From contig VZSE01009483.1 in assembly GCA_013398275.1 (NCBI GenBank), forward strand, positions 710,879 to 774,878: a stretch of 64,000 bases of DNA. Direction: 5' to 3'. The position numbers and the translations under genes are program-made. This document shows, piece after piece, positions 25,180 to 37,592 of this stretch. A model generated the notes under the pieces. That model saw only the letters and a list, made by a program, of their open reading frames with translations, was not told the DNA's origin and searched no databases. Origin of the DNA: Promerops cafer. Its lineage: Eukaryota; Chordata; Aves; Passeriformes; Nectariniidae. The first letter of the stretch is position 1, and each line of letters begins with the position of its first letter.

Positions 25180-25445
25180 CCACTGGCCGCGGGCTGAGCT
25201 TCGCTCTCGACATTTTTGGCAGCGCTGTCCCTGTGCTGGAGCTGTGGCGCGGATGGAGGAGCGGAACCCGCCGCCCCTGCCCCGCTGCGGGGCTGTGCTG
25301 GGGGTCCTGCCCAGCCCCTGTTGTCCCCCAGGCTGGCCGGCGCGGTGCAGGAGCCCGGCAGATGATAGAAACTGGCATTCCCTGCGCTCCCGCAGCTGAA
25401 GGGATTCAGACTGCTAAAAGCCGAAGGAGGCAGGGCGGCGTTTGC
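25180..25445. promoter_or_regulatory. CpG-rich patch 2, possible unannotated promoter
   Basis: A second CpG-dense segment (ctggccgcgggctgagc, gtggcgcggatggagg and gcggaacccgccgcccc) about 300 bp to the right of patch 1. Together they may form one interrupted island. No gene or exon could be tied to it. Confidence 0.4.
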
Positions 25446-26206
25446 CTTTGGGAAATGGGTTAAGGGTCTGGATGCTCCATCTACCTAGCGAGAGCATTTT
25501 TTAGATTTAATGAACCTCTGTGCTAATTAGTTCTCTGAAGTGTCTGCTTTGAAATACCAAGCTTTAGGATAAGTAGAAACGCAAATTCTTGGCAATTATT
25601 TTTTACTGCTGCAGCAGTGACTAGAGAGCAGCTCTTTGCAAGCAAAAAGGGAGATAGGAAGCTTGTGCCGGGTGGTTACAGAGCGTGTTTTCATCTGTTA
25701 CATTGTGCTCTTGGGCAGGTGATGTGGTAGATCACACAAAAGGCTGGGTGGAGATTCTTGGTCAAAATATTTTTCTGTTGGAGGACAAGGGTTTAAGTTG
25801 TATTGGAATATTTCATAAATAAACATTGATTTTTTAATTATTTTTTTCTGTTTAAATAGTGCTGAAGCCCTGTTCTCTTTATCCATGAAAGTCCACATTT
25901 TCCTCTGAAATTTTAGACAAAAAAGGCAAAATGAAATTCTGTGTCAGATCTTGCTTCAATTAATGACATACTTCTAGAAACGTCAAAAAAAGAAGTCAGA
26001 AAATTAATGTCTCAAATGGAATTAGAGGTTCCATTTGATTCCATGTGATTTCCCTCTGCTTTTTTGTTTGCTGAGAAACCCTTAGGGCTTTGCAGCCCCA
26101 GCGTTGTGCTGGGAGAAGGATGTGGGGTGGCTGAGTGAGGAACAGATCTGTCAGCAATCCCACAGTGCTGCACCAACCAGCTCAGGCTGAACCTGAGGAC
26201 AGACCC

Positions 26207-26809
26207 CTGGCAGAGGGCAGGATGTGGGGTAGAATTAATTGTCTTCACAGGGGCTGGTGTGGGGCTGTGTTTTGGATTTGTGCTGAACAGAGGGCTGATA
26301 ACACAGAGATGTTTTTGTTATTGCTGAGCAGGGCTTACCCAGAGCCAAGGCCTTTTCTGCTTTTGTACTGACAGGCTGGGGAGGGGGCTGGGGGGGCTTG
26401 TGATGCTGGGAGGGGGCACAGCCAGGACAGGGGACCCCACCTGGCCAAAGGGACATTCCAGACCATCTGACATCACGGTCTGTGTATAAAGTGGGGGGAA
26501 GAAAGAGGAAGGGGGGGGTGTTTGGAGTGCTGGCATTTGTCTTCCCAAGTAACCTTTGCGTGTGATGGGTCCCTGCTCTCCTGGGGATGGCTGAACACCT
26601 GCCTGCCCATGGGAAGCAGTGGATGCAGTGAATTCCTTGTTTTGCCTTGTTTGTGTGCGTGGCTTTTGCTTTCCCTATTAAACTGTGTTTATCTCAGCCC
26701 ACGAGTTTTTCCATCTTTTACCCTTGTGTCCTCTCCCTGATCCCGCTGTGGGGGCAGTGAGTGAGTGGCTGTGTGGGGCTTGGCTGCTGGCTGGGGTTAC
26801 ACCATGACA
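26207..26809 (+). mobile_element. Solo LTR of an avian endogenous retrovirus
   Basis: The segment aligns by eye with the LTR at 37593-38152 in several blocks: gttttggattt, ctgataacacagagatg, gggcacagccaggacag, ctattaaactgtgtttatct and ggctgtgtggggcttggctg. It ends in gggttacaccatgaca. It has a TATA-like gtataaagtgg near 26482 and an ATTAAA signal near 26678. No internal retroviral genes flank it. The left edge is degenerate and no clear target-site duplication was found, so the start is approximate. Confidence 0.85.
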
Positions 26810-26814
26810 GAGAC

Positions 26815-29800
26815 GTGGCACAGGTGTCATGCCACATAGGTCTAGGCAGGAGCCTAAGTGGTTCTCTAGGATTTAGGTGCCTCTAGGTGGAATTTAGGTT
26901 AAATCCCCTCTTAGGTGGGATTTAGAAGGACCAGCTCTAGCCATTGTTCCCTCTATTTTACTGTCTGAAGTGCACTGACAGGCAGTCACAAACCTGCTGG
27001 ACATGACCTTGGTGTGGTGGGGTGATGTGGGAGGGGGTTTGTGCATTGCCCATCCCAGAGGCCGCCTGAAGCCAGAGGTGCCTTTAGGAGAAGCCCTGCA
27101 TCCCACTCTCTGGCAGCAGCAGCCAGCACTCACCACGTGCCCCCTGCTTTGGGCTGCCGAGGGGCTTGCTGCCTGTGCATGGGCCCTTTGAGCCCCTCAG
27201 GCTGCCCTTCTCTTGGTCTTGCAGAGGTAGGAGCAAGGTGTGGTAGGGAGAGGGAATTTTCACATGGAGAAACGTGGCACAAAGCAGGAGTTGAGCTTTC
27301 TCATATTGGTCCTTTCTGTTCCCATACAAGAGCTGCATCATCCCACCGAGCTTCTGAGACAGGGAACAAGCTGTGATTTTTAAAAGTAATTGCCTGTGGG
27401 AGATATTAATTCTATTTTTATCCTTCCCTTTAACAAAAGCTTTTCAATAATGTCCTCACCACTCATCAGCATTACCCACTAAATACATTTAAATAACAGT
27501 TTCTGTACTACCCTTTTAACTCCCTGCTTGCCTCTTGATATTTGGCCCAAGAAATAAATGCCACATTTCTGTTTCCACCACTATTGTATTTATTTGCTCT
27601 CAGGACACCTTCCAGACATCATTTCCTAAGATAGAAAGATACTCTGTAGTGAAGGAGACTGTCCTAACCTGGAAAACAAGAAAGCAGCACACACACACTC
27701 AACTCAGAGATCAAGTGAAAATGCACATGGTAAAAACAAAGAGCTTGTGGGTCGATTTGAGCTTCAAATTCCATTTGAACAACACAGGTTAGGTACAGAG
27801 GATGCATGAAGCCACTGGGTTGCATAGTCCCCGATAAAACTGAGATTAGCAAATATTTTGAGCATAGAGCTCCATTAAATATAAAATGTAGACCCATCCT
27901 AAACCACACACAGGCATAGCAAACACCTAGTGAGCAGAAATACCTGTCATGAAGCACTGGGCTAGACTTAAGATGACTGTCAGCCTTCATCAAAACTCCC
28001 CAAAACAATTTAAAAAAACAAACCAAAAAGCCTGCCTGCAGAGATTAAGGGGAAAGAAATGAACCATAAAGACTCCTCAGATCACCCCTTATCCTGTGTC
28101 ACTGTGTGTCTTTGCCAGAACAGAAGTGCCTTGGTGATCACAGGGCTACGAGTGTGCCCTGGCACTGTCCCTGAGCCACAGGCTCCCACAGGGGGCCAGG
28201 GATGCAGGACAGTGCAGGCAGGGAGTGAGCACACAGCCCTGGGAGCAGAGGTGCCCCATATCAAACCCCCTTCATACTAAAACAGCCCAAGATCCACAAA
28301 CAGAGAGATTAAAAGTCAACCCTTCAGCAGAGGGAAATGGACCTCAGGGTTTGCACCTTCTGAGGCACAGCACAGACGTTCCTTGCCCATGATGAAGTTG
28401 AACCACAAAAAAAATCCTTGGATGCAGAGCCAGGGGTGATTAAAAATGTCTTTAATCCTCCCACTTTAATTTCCTTAATTTCCCAAGACAAATGATAGCA
28501 TCTGAGTATTTACATACACTGTGCAGACTGACAAGAAAAAAAAAAGATCCACCCAAGATCGTAAAGATTTCTCCTCTTTCTGGGTATATCCTGAAAAATG
28601 TTGAATAATTACAACCTAGTTGGAAGATCATACTAAAAAATAACTTTTCTTAGACCTATGTTGGGTTTTTTTTACCCACAACCTCTCTGGCCCTCCAGGC
28701 ACCTCCCACCCATTCCAATCTCATCGCCAGAAGCAAGATACCTAAGATTAGAAATTATTTGGGTAAAAACTAAGTGACCATTAGTCACCAAACCTGACTA
28801 ACTGGGAGAGCTGATAAAGACCCAGAGGAACCCAGTTACCCACAAGAGATGTGCATTCACAGCACTCCACTTCTGGCTCTCAAGGGATCCAGTGGCTTTC
28901 AAAAGGTAAAACTTCAAAGAGAAATTCATGATTACTTCAGATACTAATAACTATGGACTCCATGGACTTGGTTATTTTTCCAGCTGAGTGGTTTCCTAAC
29001 AATTATCATTTTTCCTTCTCAGCCTTGATCTCTGAAGAGCTTTCTCTGGATTTTTTTTTCTTTTGCTAGGAGAACAGTTTTGCCTTCTAAAGCCACTTAT
29101 CCCCATGGTGGTTACTCAGCTCATGATAGAGTGGGACACATTGGGTTCACATATGTCACACTGGAATATCTATGCTAAGAATAACCTTTGAACTAAATCT
29201 TCAGCTGAATCCTTTTTCCTGGGATTTATATTTAAGAAAAACAGCAATAAAACCGCTTTTAAAGTGAATTGAGAAAACGTCTTGGGCAATACTCATGGTA
29301 TCCTGGAGTAATTTTTTTTACTCCTCCCGGAGTAAGAAAAAATTGTTAAGGAGAACTACTTTATAATGTACCATGAATTATTTAACATGTCCAACTAATA
29401 AAGTCTGTGAAAACATACCAAATTTCAGTAATCAGCTTCCTCAAAAATCAGGACAAGTTCAGCAATAAACTTACCAGATACACTGGAAATTTTATGCAAC
29501 AAACTTACCAGATGCACAAAGTTTATGCAGTTATCTAATCAAGTGCACTGGGGGCTGAAACCAGTGATCTCTGAACACTCCTTCGAACCAAAACTGTTCT
29601 GAGATTGTGTGACTCCCCAGCCAGATAGCTGGGGTTTACACCCTTCTGTCCATCATTTTGAAAAATAATGCAACATTAGAAAAGACCTTTTAGATTCTGT
29701 GCTAGAGAGATAATTCCAGTATATACCAGACTTGGAAAACATTATCAATACACTTACCAGAATTAAACGGTATCATGTGCCAACCAGAATTGATTTTCTG

Positions 29801-32800
29801 CACACGAATTTTAAATTAACTGCTTCACTGAAGAGTGTGTGTGAAGAGCAGTACAAAAAGAAAAAGATACAGATTCCACACTTCTTTTTCCAAGAAAAAA
29901 AAAAGAATTAGAAAAATTCAGCAATTTATTTACATTTTCCATGAGAAAGTAAAAAGGGTAATTGTGAAAATACTGTAGTCTGAAATTCAGTTTGGAAGTC
30001 AAAAAGCTCCCAGCCAGGACCTGGAGAAGAGTTCAGCAAATGGGATCTTTTTCAAAAGCCCTACTACCAAGGCTGTGAAATTAGAAAAAGAGCACTTTCA
30101 CAGTACAGATGGCCTCAGAGCCGTGGATAACCTGGGAGAAAGTAGAGAAGTAGGTCCCAGAGTTCTGCTGCTTCATCTTTTCAGACGAAATGACAGCAAT
30201 GTTTCTAAGGAGCACGTCCAAGTCGGCAGCACCAGCAGAGAGAGCCGTGCCTGGCAGAGGCGGCGCACGGAGGCCGCGGTGCTGGATGGAGCTTTTTGTG
30301 CAGCCTCCAGTTAAAGTGTCCCCTGCTCTCTGCTCAGCCACCCAACGCAGCTCCAGCACTTCGCAGCGGGAGCTTTGGCAGAAGCCACGCAGCAGAGACC
30401 TGAGGTTTTCTGGCTTTGCGTGGCTCTGGGAGTGTCTGCTCCAAAACTTCATGTGGGCAGCTGCTCCAGTGCTGAGCTGTGCAGCAGCTTCATGCTGGCG
30501 TCAAACCCTGGGTTCCTCCTGCAGCTCCTGGCCATGGAACAGGGGACAGAGCCAGTGATGCAGCACTGGAGCCAGGAGCTGCTCCTGCACCCCTTCCCTG
30601 TTTCCTCTGGCAGCTCCTGCAGAGCTTGTATTTCTGCCAGCAGTTTACCCCACTGGGATTCCAGGCATCATGGTTCTCTTATTTGGAAAGTAAGAAAAGG
30701 CTGAAGATTTTCATTATTATTGAAATGAGCAGAGCTCGCTTTCAATGCAAATATTGACTTGTGTGGTATAAAGAAAATTTTTGCAGCATACCTGATGTCT
30801 CTCTGGCAAAGGAACACCATAAAAGGGACATAAATTGAGCAGAAGAAAAACCTAACAGATGTACCCTCTGAGTGAGTGGAAGTCATGAGAAGCTGCAGGC
30901 AATGGAGTGGGAGGGAAACAGTCAATAAATCACGGGCTCTCCTGCAGAAGCCATGTAGGAAGTAACAGCAGAGAGAGCTTGGGAGCTCACTGCATGCACC
31001 CGTGGGGCCTGGCCAGGTGGTTTATTTTTATTTCTAAATATTCAGTGTGCTCTGGAAGGAATATTGTGGTTCTCACTTTTGAACTACTACTGTGACGCGT
31101 GTCAAATGCAATTTGATTAAAAGTTTTTGCTAAACTAAAACATACCAGCCTGTTTATTTTGGAGAGATGAGGAGCAAGTGGCAAGGATTGGCAAAGGGTC
31201 TTTTTCTTCCCTCAGTGGATTTGGGTCAAGTGTTTACAGATTCACACATGCTGTCAGAGCAGCATCCACCCAAATTTTCTGGCAGGAATGAATTCCTTGA
31301 ATAACGTGGGTCTCCATCCAGGCTTGAAGGAGACCATGAGTTTACAGCAAAAGGACCTTCCTGTGTATTTCTGAGTGCACTCCAGATTTGAAGAGCTAAA
31401 AAATCCCTATTGGTCTGGTAAACAGCATCTCATTGCAGAAAACATGAACTGCTGCCTGTGCCTGCATCAGGTCCTGGGTCAGTTGCACTTACACAGGTCA
31501 CACTGCAGCTCAAGCTGAGCTGACTTTGTACTCACTGGTTAAAGATTTGGGGAAATTATTTTGCCAGAGAGTAAGAATTTCTGGTACCTGACCCTCAGGA
31601 GAATGCTAATGTTACAAATTTCCTGTGATTAGAGCCATAATGGAGATTTTTCAGCTGGAAGGAAGTAGAAATGGATTAAAAGTATTATATATGGTAGCTT
31701 TATGGTAAACCAGCAGCAGCCCAGTGCTGGGCACTTGGTAGCACTGATTAACCAGTTATATAAGCAGTGAAATACCACAGCAAATATCTGGTGGTTACTC
31801 TGTACTTTTATGTTAAGAATTAACTCCTGTTCCCCAGTAATTTGCTTTCCTCCTTCATTTCAGTGTGCTGCTGTAAAGATCTCTGATGTCTTGTCCCCCC
31901 TTTTTACCTCCAAAAGTAAGTACTTTAACAGGCAACTCAGAAGCTAGGTCTTTCCCAACCTTTTAAACCAAATATTTGATAAAAGGCAAAATAGGAGAGA
32001 ATAAAGACCAGTGATGAGCTGTTTAATGAAGGCAATATTTAATTGAAGCTCACATTCAATGCTCAGACACGGGCTCTTCAAGCTGGAAACACATTTTCTG
32101 TATACATCACTCAGCAGAGGGAGATCCCAGTCTCCTGAGCTTCCCTGCCAGGACAACATTCACCCTCAGAGCAGCTCTGCTCTGCTCCCCAGACCTCTGC
32201 CTCAGAGACTCCTGTTGCTGCCCTCCTCCTTGAAGGACAGCCCCAGAAGGGCAGGAGACTTCAAGACAAGGACATTTACTGCTTTTATTTCTCCATGCCA
32301 GGGCAGGACATGCTTTTCCTGATTTTCTGATGAAAATCCAAAGGCTGTGATGATCACAGCAACTCAATTAGGCTGGAAGAAAAAACCAAAAAGTGCTGAA
32401 ACCTGGAGACTCTCCTGCTCCAGCCATCCCCTGCTGTGCTCCCTCCCAACAGTCATCAGCCCCTGAAACTGAACCACAGCCTGAACAAGCTTCCCCATCA
32501 CTCTGAGCTACCATATTCCTTGTCACTGTGACACTATTTGTTTTCTTTTATAGCTATTTTCATCTGTTGCTGAACATTCCTCTGAAATGACATCTTCTTC
32601 TTTAATCTGCAGCCAAAACCCATTGCTTGCTCCCTGGGTGGGATATGTCTCCCACTCTCCTAGATCTGAGAAGCTGCAGCTGCATCACTGTGATCTTGTG
32701 TCAGGTCTCTTTCTCCCCTCCAATCAGAGTTTTCTAGGCAGGAATGCCCTTCTTCTTCCAAGGCATTCCCAGTAAAGCCTGTGAGCACTCCCCATATCAA

Positions 32801-33400
32801 AAGCTAGTGCTAGCTTACCTATGCAAAGCAGGGCTGTTCCTCGAAGAAGAATAAAACGAAAATGAGCTGCTAACCTGCCCCTGAGTCTCCTCAGATGCAC
32901 TTGGATGGAGTAAGAGCATCCAACTTATCTGGATATTTGTTCGATCCAAAACTGGATCCTTAAGGAGAGGCATTTTTCATCAAACACATCCTGAAGGAGG
33001 AATGCCTTCTATGGCCTGGTATTTCCTTCAGTGAGATGGCAGACTTCTCCAAACCCAGAGATTTCAGCCCACCAGCTGCCAGTGGCAGTTTGCTGCCAAC
33101 AGGAGGAGAACCAAATCAGCCGTAGCTGCAAGCAGGTACAGGTGCCACAGCTGCTTACAGACTTCCCTGGAGTATCTGGAAGAGGTTACTCACCGTGGCA
33201 CCAGCACCCCCGGTTGTTACCATTTCTCATGTGTAATATGTGCTCCGCTGCCTGCTGCAGTGCTGGAGAAACCAGGAGCACAAATGTCCCACGCTGAATA
33301 GTGTTAGGTTATGCGATTGATGGATCACTGCCACCAAGACATGGAAGCAGACCCACCATGACAAGCAGGGGAACCCCCATGGCCCCACCAGAGCTGCCTG
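26815..33400. other. Intergenic stretch without recognisable gene
   Basis: Mostly AT-rich sequence with no recognisable exon. Features seen are a perfect 7-bp hairpin (ggagtaa/ttactcc) near 29303-29322, a degenerate tandem pair at 29468-29530 and a small CpG-bearing patch near 30230-30380. Short frames at 30.08-30.76 and 32.06-32.78 kb look like chance frames. Confidence 0.5.
29468..29530. repeat. Degenerate tandem pair, about 35 bp
   Basis: Two units share aacttaccagat and tttatgca: one at 29468-29498 and one from 29503. On the - strand each contains CTGGTAAGT, a consensus-like splice donor string, and another occurs near 29753. No exon boundary was found next to them. Confidence 0.5.
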
Positions 33401-33407
33401 AGCCCCT

Positions 33408-34080
33408 GACGGGGCTGCTCCAGGACTGTCACGGGAAGCCACCGTCCCGTGGTGGCTTAAAGGCCACCGGCAGGGGCTCCCCGGCAGCTCACAGCCGAAG
33501 GTGTTGGTTGGTGCCTGCGGGGCTGGGGCTCACGGGCCAGATGGCTGGCGACGCGTTCCGTGTGCGTGTGACCGATGGCGGTGTGTCCGCGCATGTGTGT
33601 GCGTCTGGCACACACTCGAAGCCTCGCCGCCGTGGCAGCCCGGCCTGATGCAGCAACAGCGCTTTTGCAGCGCCGCGCCAGCCCCGCGTTCCGCCACCGC
33701 CGCAGACACCCGAGCCGGCCGCACAGCGGGCAGCTCCCGCGGGGCGGTGCCTGCGCGGGGCTGCCCCGCACGCCTGCTTTAGCACCCTGCGCTGCTCCCA
33801 CGCGCGAGTTTTAATGCCTGGAGCGTTGTCCTGCAGACATTTACCGCCTGGGGCCAGCACCAGCCGAGGGAATGTCTGTAACACGCGTTCTCTAAAGGAG
33901 CCACAAACGGGACAGCTCCGCTGTACCTGAGCGGACCCAGAGCAGGCGGCACCGGGTCTCTTCAAACTCCGTTCTGTGCTGTCTCATCTCTCGCAGGGGC
34001 GGGTCGCGCCCTAGTGCCGGCTCGGGGGAGGCACCGCGCTATGGAAGTGGGTAGGCGCAGGGAGCACGACGCCGGCTGGA
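33408..34080. promoter_or_regulatory. Orphan CpG island between ARHGAP20 and FDX1
   Basis: About 670 bp of CpG-dense sequence (for example cgacgcgttccgtgtgcgtg, gcagcgccgcgccagcccc and gccggccgcacagcgggc) with a GC-box string (ggggcggg near 33997). It also holds a perfect 8-bp hairpin, aagccacc/ggtggctt, at 33436-33458. Open frames of up to 158 codons occur on both strands, as expected of GC-rich DNA, and none is recognisable. It most resembles a promoter of a non-coding or unannotated transcript, or an enhancer-type island. Confidence 0.5.
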
Positions 34081-37000
34081 CCTGAGCACATGGAAGCACA
34101 GGGGCAGTGTAAATGCATGGAATAGCCTTTTCCTGGCTGGGCTGGGGTCAAGGGAGCTTCCAGAACTGTGAAGGGCAGCCCCAGAGACGCCTGGCCGAGC
34201 ACAATAAACCAACAGCTTTTTGATGAAGAGCTGAAGCTGCAAATGCTAAACCACCGCCGGCTAGAAATGACTTTTGAAAGACATTTTGAAATTTGGACTA
34301 CTTCACATCAAAAACCTCTGCTTAGCTCCATAAAAAGCATGTGGTGGCCAGTGGATTAGAAAGTAAATCTCAGGGTTAGTTCTAATGCCATCGTTTATAC
34401 CTTTAATGCCTGAGTGCTTATGGATGGACCGTGCCTCCTGTCCCTCTCCCGGCAGTGCAACAGGGAGAGAAAGCACCAAGGCGCTGCAGCCCGCAGGAGG
34501 ATGTGGATCTACACCACCACCCTGAGAGGCCACAGCCCCAGGCACGATGCAGGAAATTCCCACTCTCACATCTTTTCAGATCACTTGAGGAGAAATCATC
34601 TCAAGCAGCTGCACTCGTCTCAGTGTTTTCTACTCTAGTAACTCACTGACTCAGCTTGAGCATCTCTTCTCCTCCTCTAAAGATTTATTTCTCCTTTTTT
34701 CTCCCAAGGAATAAGGATTTTTTTGTACACCCTATCTTTGTACACCATATTGTCCCTTGCAAGGCCAAAATGTAGGCTGTAAGAAATCTCCTCCACACTC
34801 TAGCCTGGACCTGTGAGAAGGGCAAGCACTGCCTCTTCCCCGCAGCTTTTTTAGACACAGCCTTTCAACTTGCCCCCAAGCTGGGATGTGAATTAGGGTT
34901 GGACATGGCTGTCTTAAATCCTTTGGAGCCCCATAGCCAAAAATAATGAACTTCCAAGATTTAGTTTTTGTCTGAGAAGCCACAAACTGCCTACAGAACT
35001 TGCCTTTTTCACTCTCACAACAGCCTGCAGTCCAGATAATGGGAACTTCTGCCATACCAAGATGTGGTGGTGTGGGAATGCAAGGCACACCTTTTCCCTC
35101 CAGACACCACAGAAACACACAAATGTCACAGAGGTGGCACTGCTGGCTTGGGCCTGACTGCAGTTTAGGGCGGTAGAGGGAAGGGACACAGTCTAGAGCT
35201 ACAGACAAGCTCCCCCACACTCTTGAAAAGGCAGAGGGATGGTTTTGGCCTGATTTTCTCACAAGCACAACCCAATCCAAAGGACCTTTTTACCCACCAG
35301 CAACAGAAGACAGTGCAACCCACCACTCCCTCACTGCTTCTGAAGTAAAGGTCTGTGCGAGCCCTACACTTTGAGTATGCTTCTGAAGTTTAGTTTACAA
35401 CACAAAGGAAACAGTCAGTTTTGATTTGCTCCTCATTTTTGAGGGGGAAGAGACAGAAGAAACCCACTGACTTTATCTTTTAATAGAGAAAGGGAATGGT
35501 TTTAGAAAGCAAATTATCTGTAATCTTTATTTGTACAGGGAAGTAAACGTATTCAAATAATTTTGATGCTGTAATTGTGTGTCACTGCACAAGAATTCAT
35601 ACTTACACTTTAAAGTGCACCATTAATGGGTAAACTCCATTTTTCACCCGGAAATACATTCAATAGCTTAGAGAAGGAAAAAAAAAATCCATAAAGCAAG
35701 AGGTGTCAGAAAGAAGTTAAAAATAAAATTTATTTGCAAATCATTTTGACAATAAACTACTATCTCTGAACTGTGCATCTTGGGGACTACAAGTCAGTCC
35801 CTTTCTGTTCTGAGATTTCCATTTGCATGCAGTATGGGATACCTCTAGAATTCAAAACGAACTTTGAAGTTCCTTTTTTGCCTTGCTGTGATGAGTAATT
35901 CATTCCACAGGCACACTGTAGGAGAGTCAAAGTCTTTGTAATGAGAAGCTGTCACAGGAAACACACAATGAAACCACCTTGGCTTAGAAAGAAAACTCAC
36001 TTGGGAGCTGTTCCACATTTGTTTAACACAGTGTTAAGCACTTCAAGATTCCCACAAGAAGTACCTGGTGCTATATGAAAAAACCCCCAAAAAACACAGT
36101 GAAAAAAAAAACAACCCATAAACCCAAAACAAAAAACCAAGAAGAGCCCAATGCTCAGTAAATATCAACATCTACCCCTAAACCTCACAGGTATACTGAA
36201 ACCTCCTATTTCTTTCTGATGTACAAATGCACAACACATCTGGTTATGACCCAAGTTCCCTCTCTTGGAAACTGATGAGCTGTCTCATGTAAAAAAACCC
36301 CAAAACCTCAAGATTTAATAGTAATAACTGTATACAAATGAGCTCAGGACAAAGGCAATACAAAGTGTGATTTACCTTAATCTCTGAGTGTGAGGGCAAC
36401 CTCTCAGTCACGGTTAGTGTCACAGCAGCAGAAGAAGAAGACAGCAGCATCTTCAGAACATTTCTTCAATTTATGCCCACCCTTCTCCCTGACCTTCCTC
36501 TCTCTGACCTTCATAAAGCCTGGAAATTTTAATTCTGAAGTCTTAGTTTGAATCAGATGACATCAGAAGTGTATTCTGAAACCCCTATGTGATTAAGTTT
36601 TGAGCAGACCACAATTAGTATACCTTCCATTAGGACAAAGTTGAAAGGTAACAGAGGGAAACAAGGTAACTAAGAGAGGAAATAAAAGAATCTGACCCAC
36701 ATCTTCTTTCCATACAGTTCTAGAAAATATTAATTCTTATAAAAAAGAGGAACCTTTTTCTCCTCTTTACAAATCTCAAAATAATCCCAATATTTGACAC
36801 TGGAAAAATAATTTTTGTCTCCTCCATATATATAATAATGCAAGAAAAGATGTCCAGATGTCATTGTTACCAGTTCAAACAAAGCATTAATGAATGCATT
36901 AGGTCACTCAAATGTAAACAAACATGGTTTTTATATAAATATATTTATATCTTTTTTTTTCCCCAAAAAATCCAAAGTTAGTAAGTACTGGTGATAACCA

Positions 37001-37585
37001 GTTCATACAAGTATTTACGTAAAGTTGGAGAGAATAATAGTCTTAGAAACATTATTTTATTTGGGCCACTTTAGAAAGACTACAACAACATTCAACTGAA
37101 AGCTCTTCATCATCATCAATGCAGACACCATCTCACCACATGGGTTTCCCTATACCTTCTGGGGACCCTAGGCCATTTTTATGAAACAAATAAACTTGGT
37201 CATTTTGCATCAACCATTACTGAAATGATCCTGTGAGCAAGGCCCAGAATCAAGCAATCTCTTCAAGCTGAACACTCTAGCTAACATCAGACTGCCTCCT
37301 GCACAAGCTCAAAATCAAGAAGGAATAAAGATTTCAGAACAAATCTGATGCTGACAAACATTGCTCTGTTCAATCCCTACTCAGCCATATTCAGAGAACA
37401 ATAAGAGTTTGTGATGGGTAAATTGTAATTCCACTGGGTATGCTCTCCCATTACACAGCTCCAAGGACTCAATCTTCTAAGCCTGGTCTATCCCAGTATT
37501 TGTGATGTAGTCAAATGTAAATATTGTTGAGGTTTACTGACATCTGATTTGGGCCAGGGTTAAGCTGCAGACACCAACATCCTGC
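34081..37585. other. Intergenic or distal FDX1 3' UTR sequence
   Basis: AT-rich sequence with no recognisable coding exon. The 35.7-37.6 kb part could be FDX1 3' UTR on the - strand if the distal polyadenylation signal is used. An A/C-rich low-complexity stretch occupies about 36080-36140. Confidence 0.45.
35729..35734 (-). terminator. FDX1: Candidate distal FDX1 polyadenylation signal
   Basis: An AATAAA hexamer on the - strand about 3.0 kb past the FDX1 stop. If this is the 3' end, the FDX1 3' UTR would contain the solo LTR at 37593-38152, and without it would be about 2.4 kb, near the length I recall for the human 3' UTR. Nearer alternatives are ATTAAA at 38650-38655 and an AATAAA inside the LTR near 37968. 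This is inference only. Confidence 0.3.
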
Positions 37586-37592
37586 ATCAGCC

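Larger units (their letters stand above)
22680..26200. other. Intergenic stretch without recognisable gene
   Basis: This stretch holds the CpG-rich patches listed separately (24.6-25.45 kb). Several overlapping open frames of up to 189 codons occur at 23.66-24.27 kb on both strands. None resembles a known protein, and none has a coding-like partner exon I can identify. Confidence 0.5.

Noticed and set aside
28645..29340. Small hairpins (gttgggt/acccacaac and ggagtaa/ttactcc)
   Set aside because: Short A/T-loop hairpins are common by chance, and nothing around them suggests an RNA gene or microRNA precursor.
30075..30757. Cluster of 79-123-codon frames on both strands
   Set aside because: No homology recognised and the frames overlap on opposite strands. 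Treated as chance frames in a GC-richer patch.
33457..33965. Open frames of up to 158 codons in the CpG island
   Set aside because: Several frames on both strands are open at once, which reflects few stop codons in GC-rich DNA. The Arg/Cys/Ala-rich translations are unlike known proteins.
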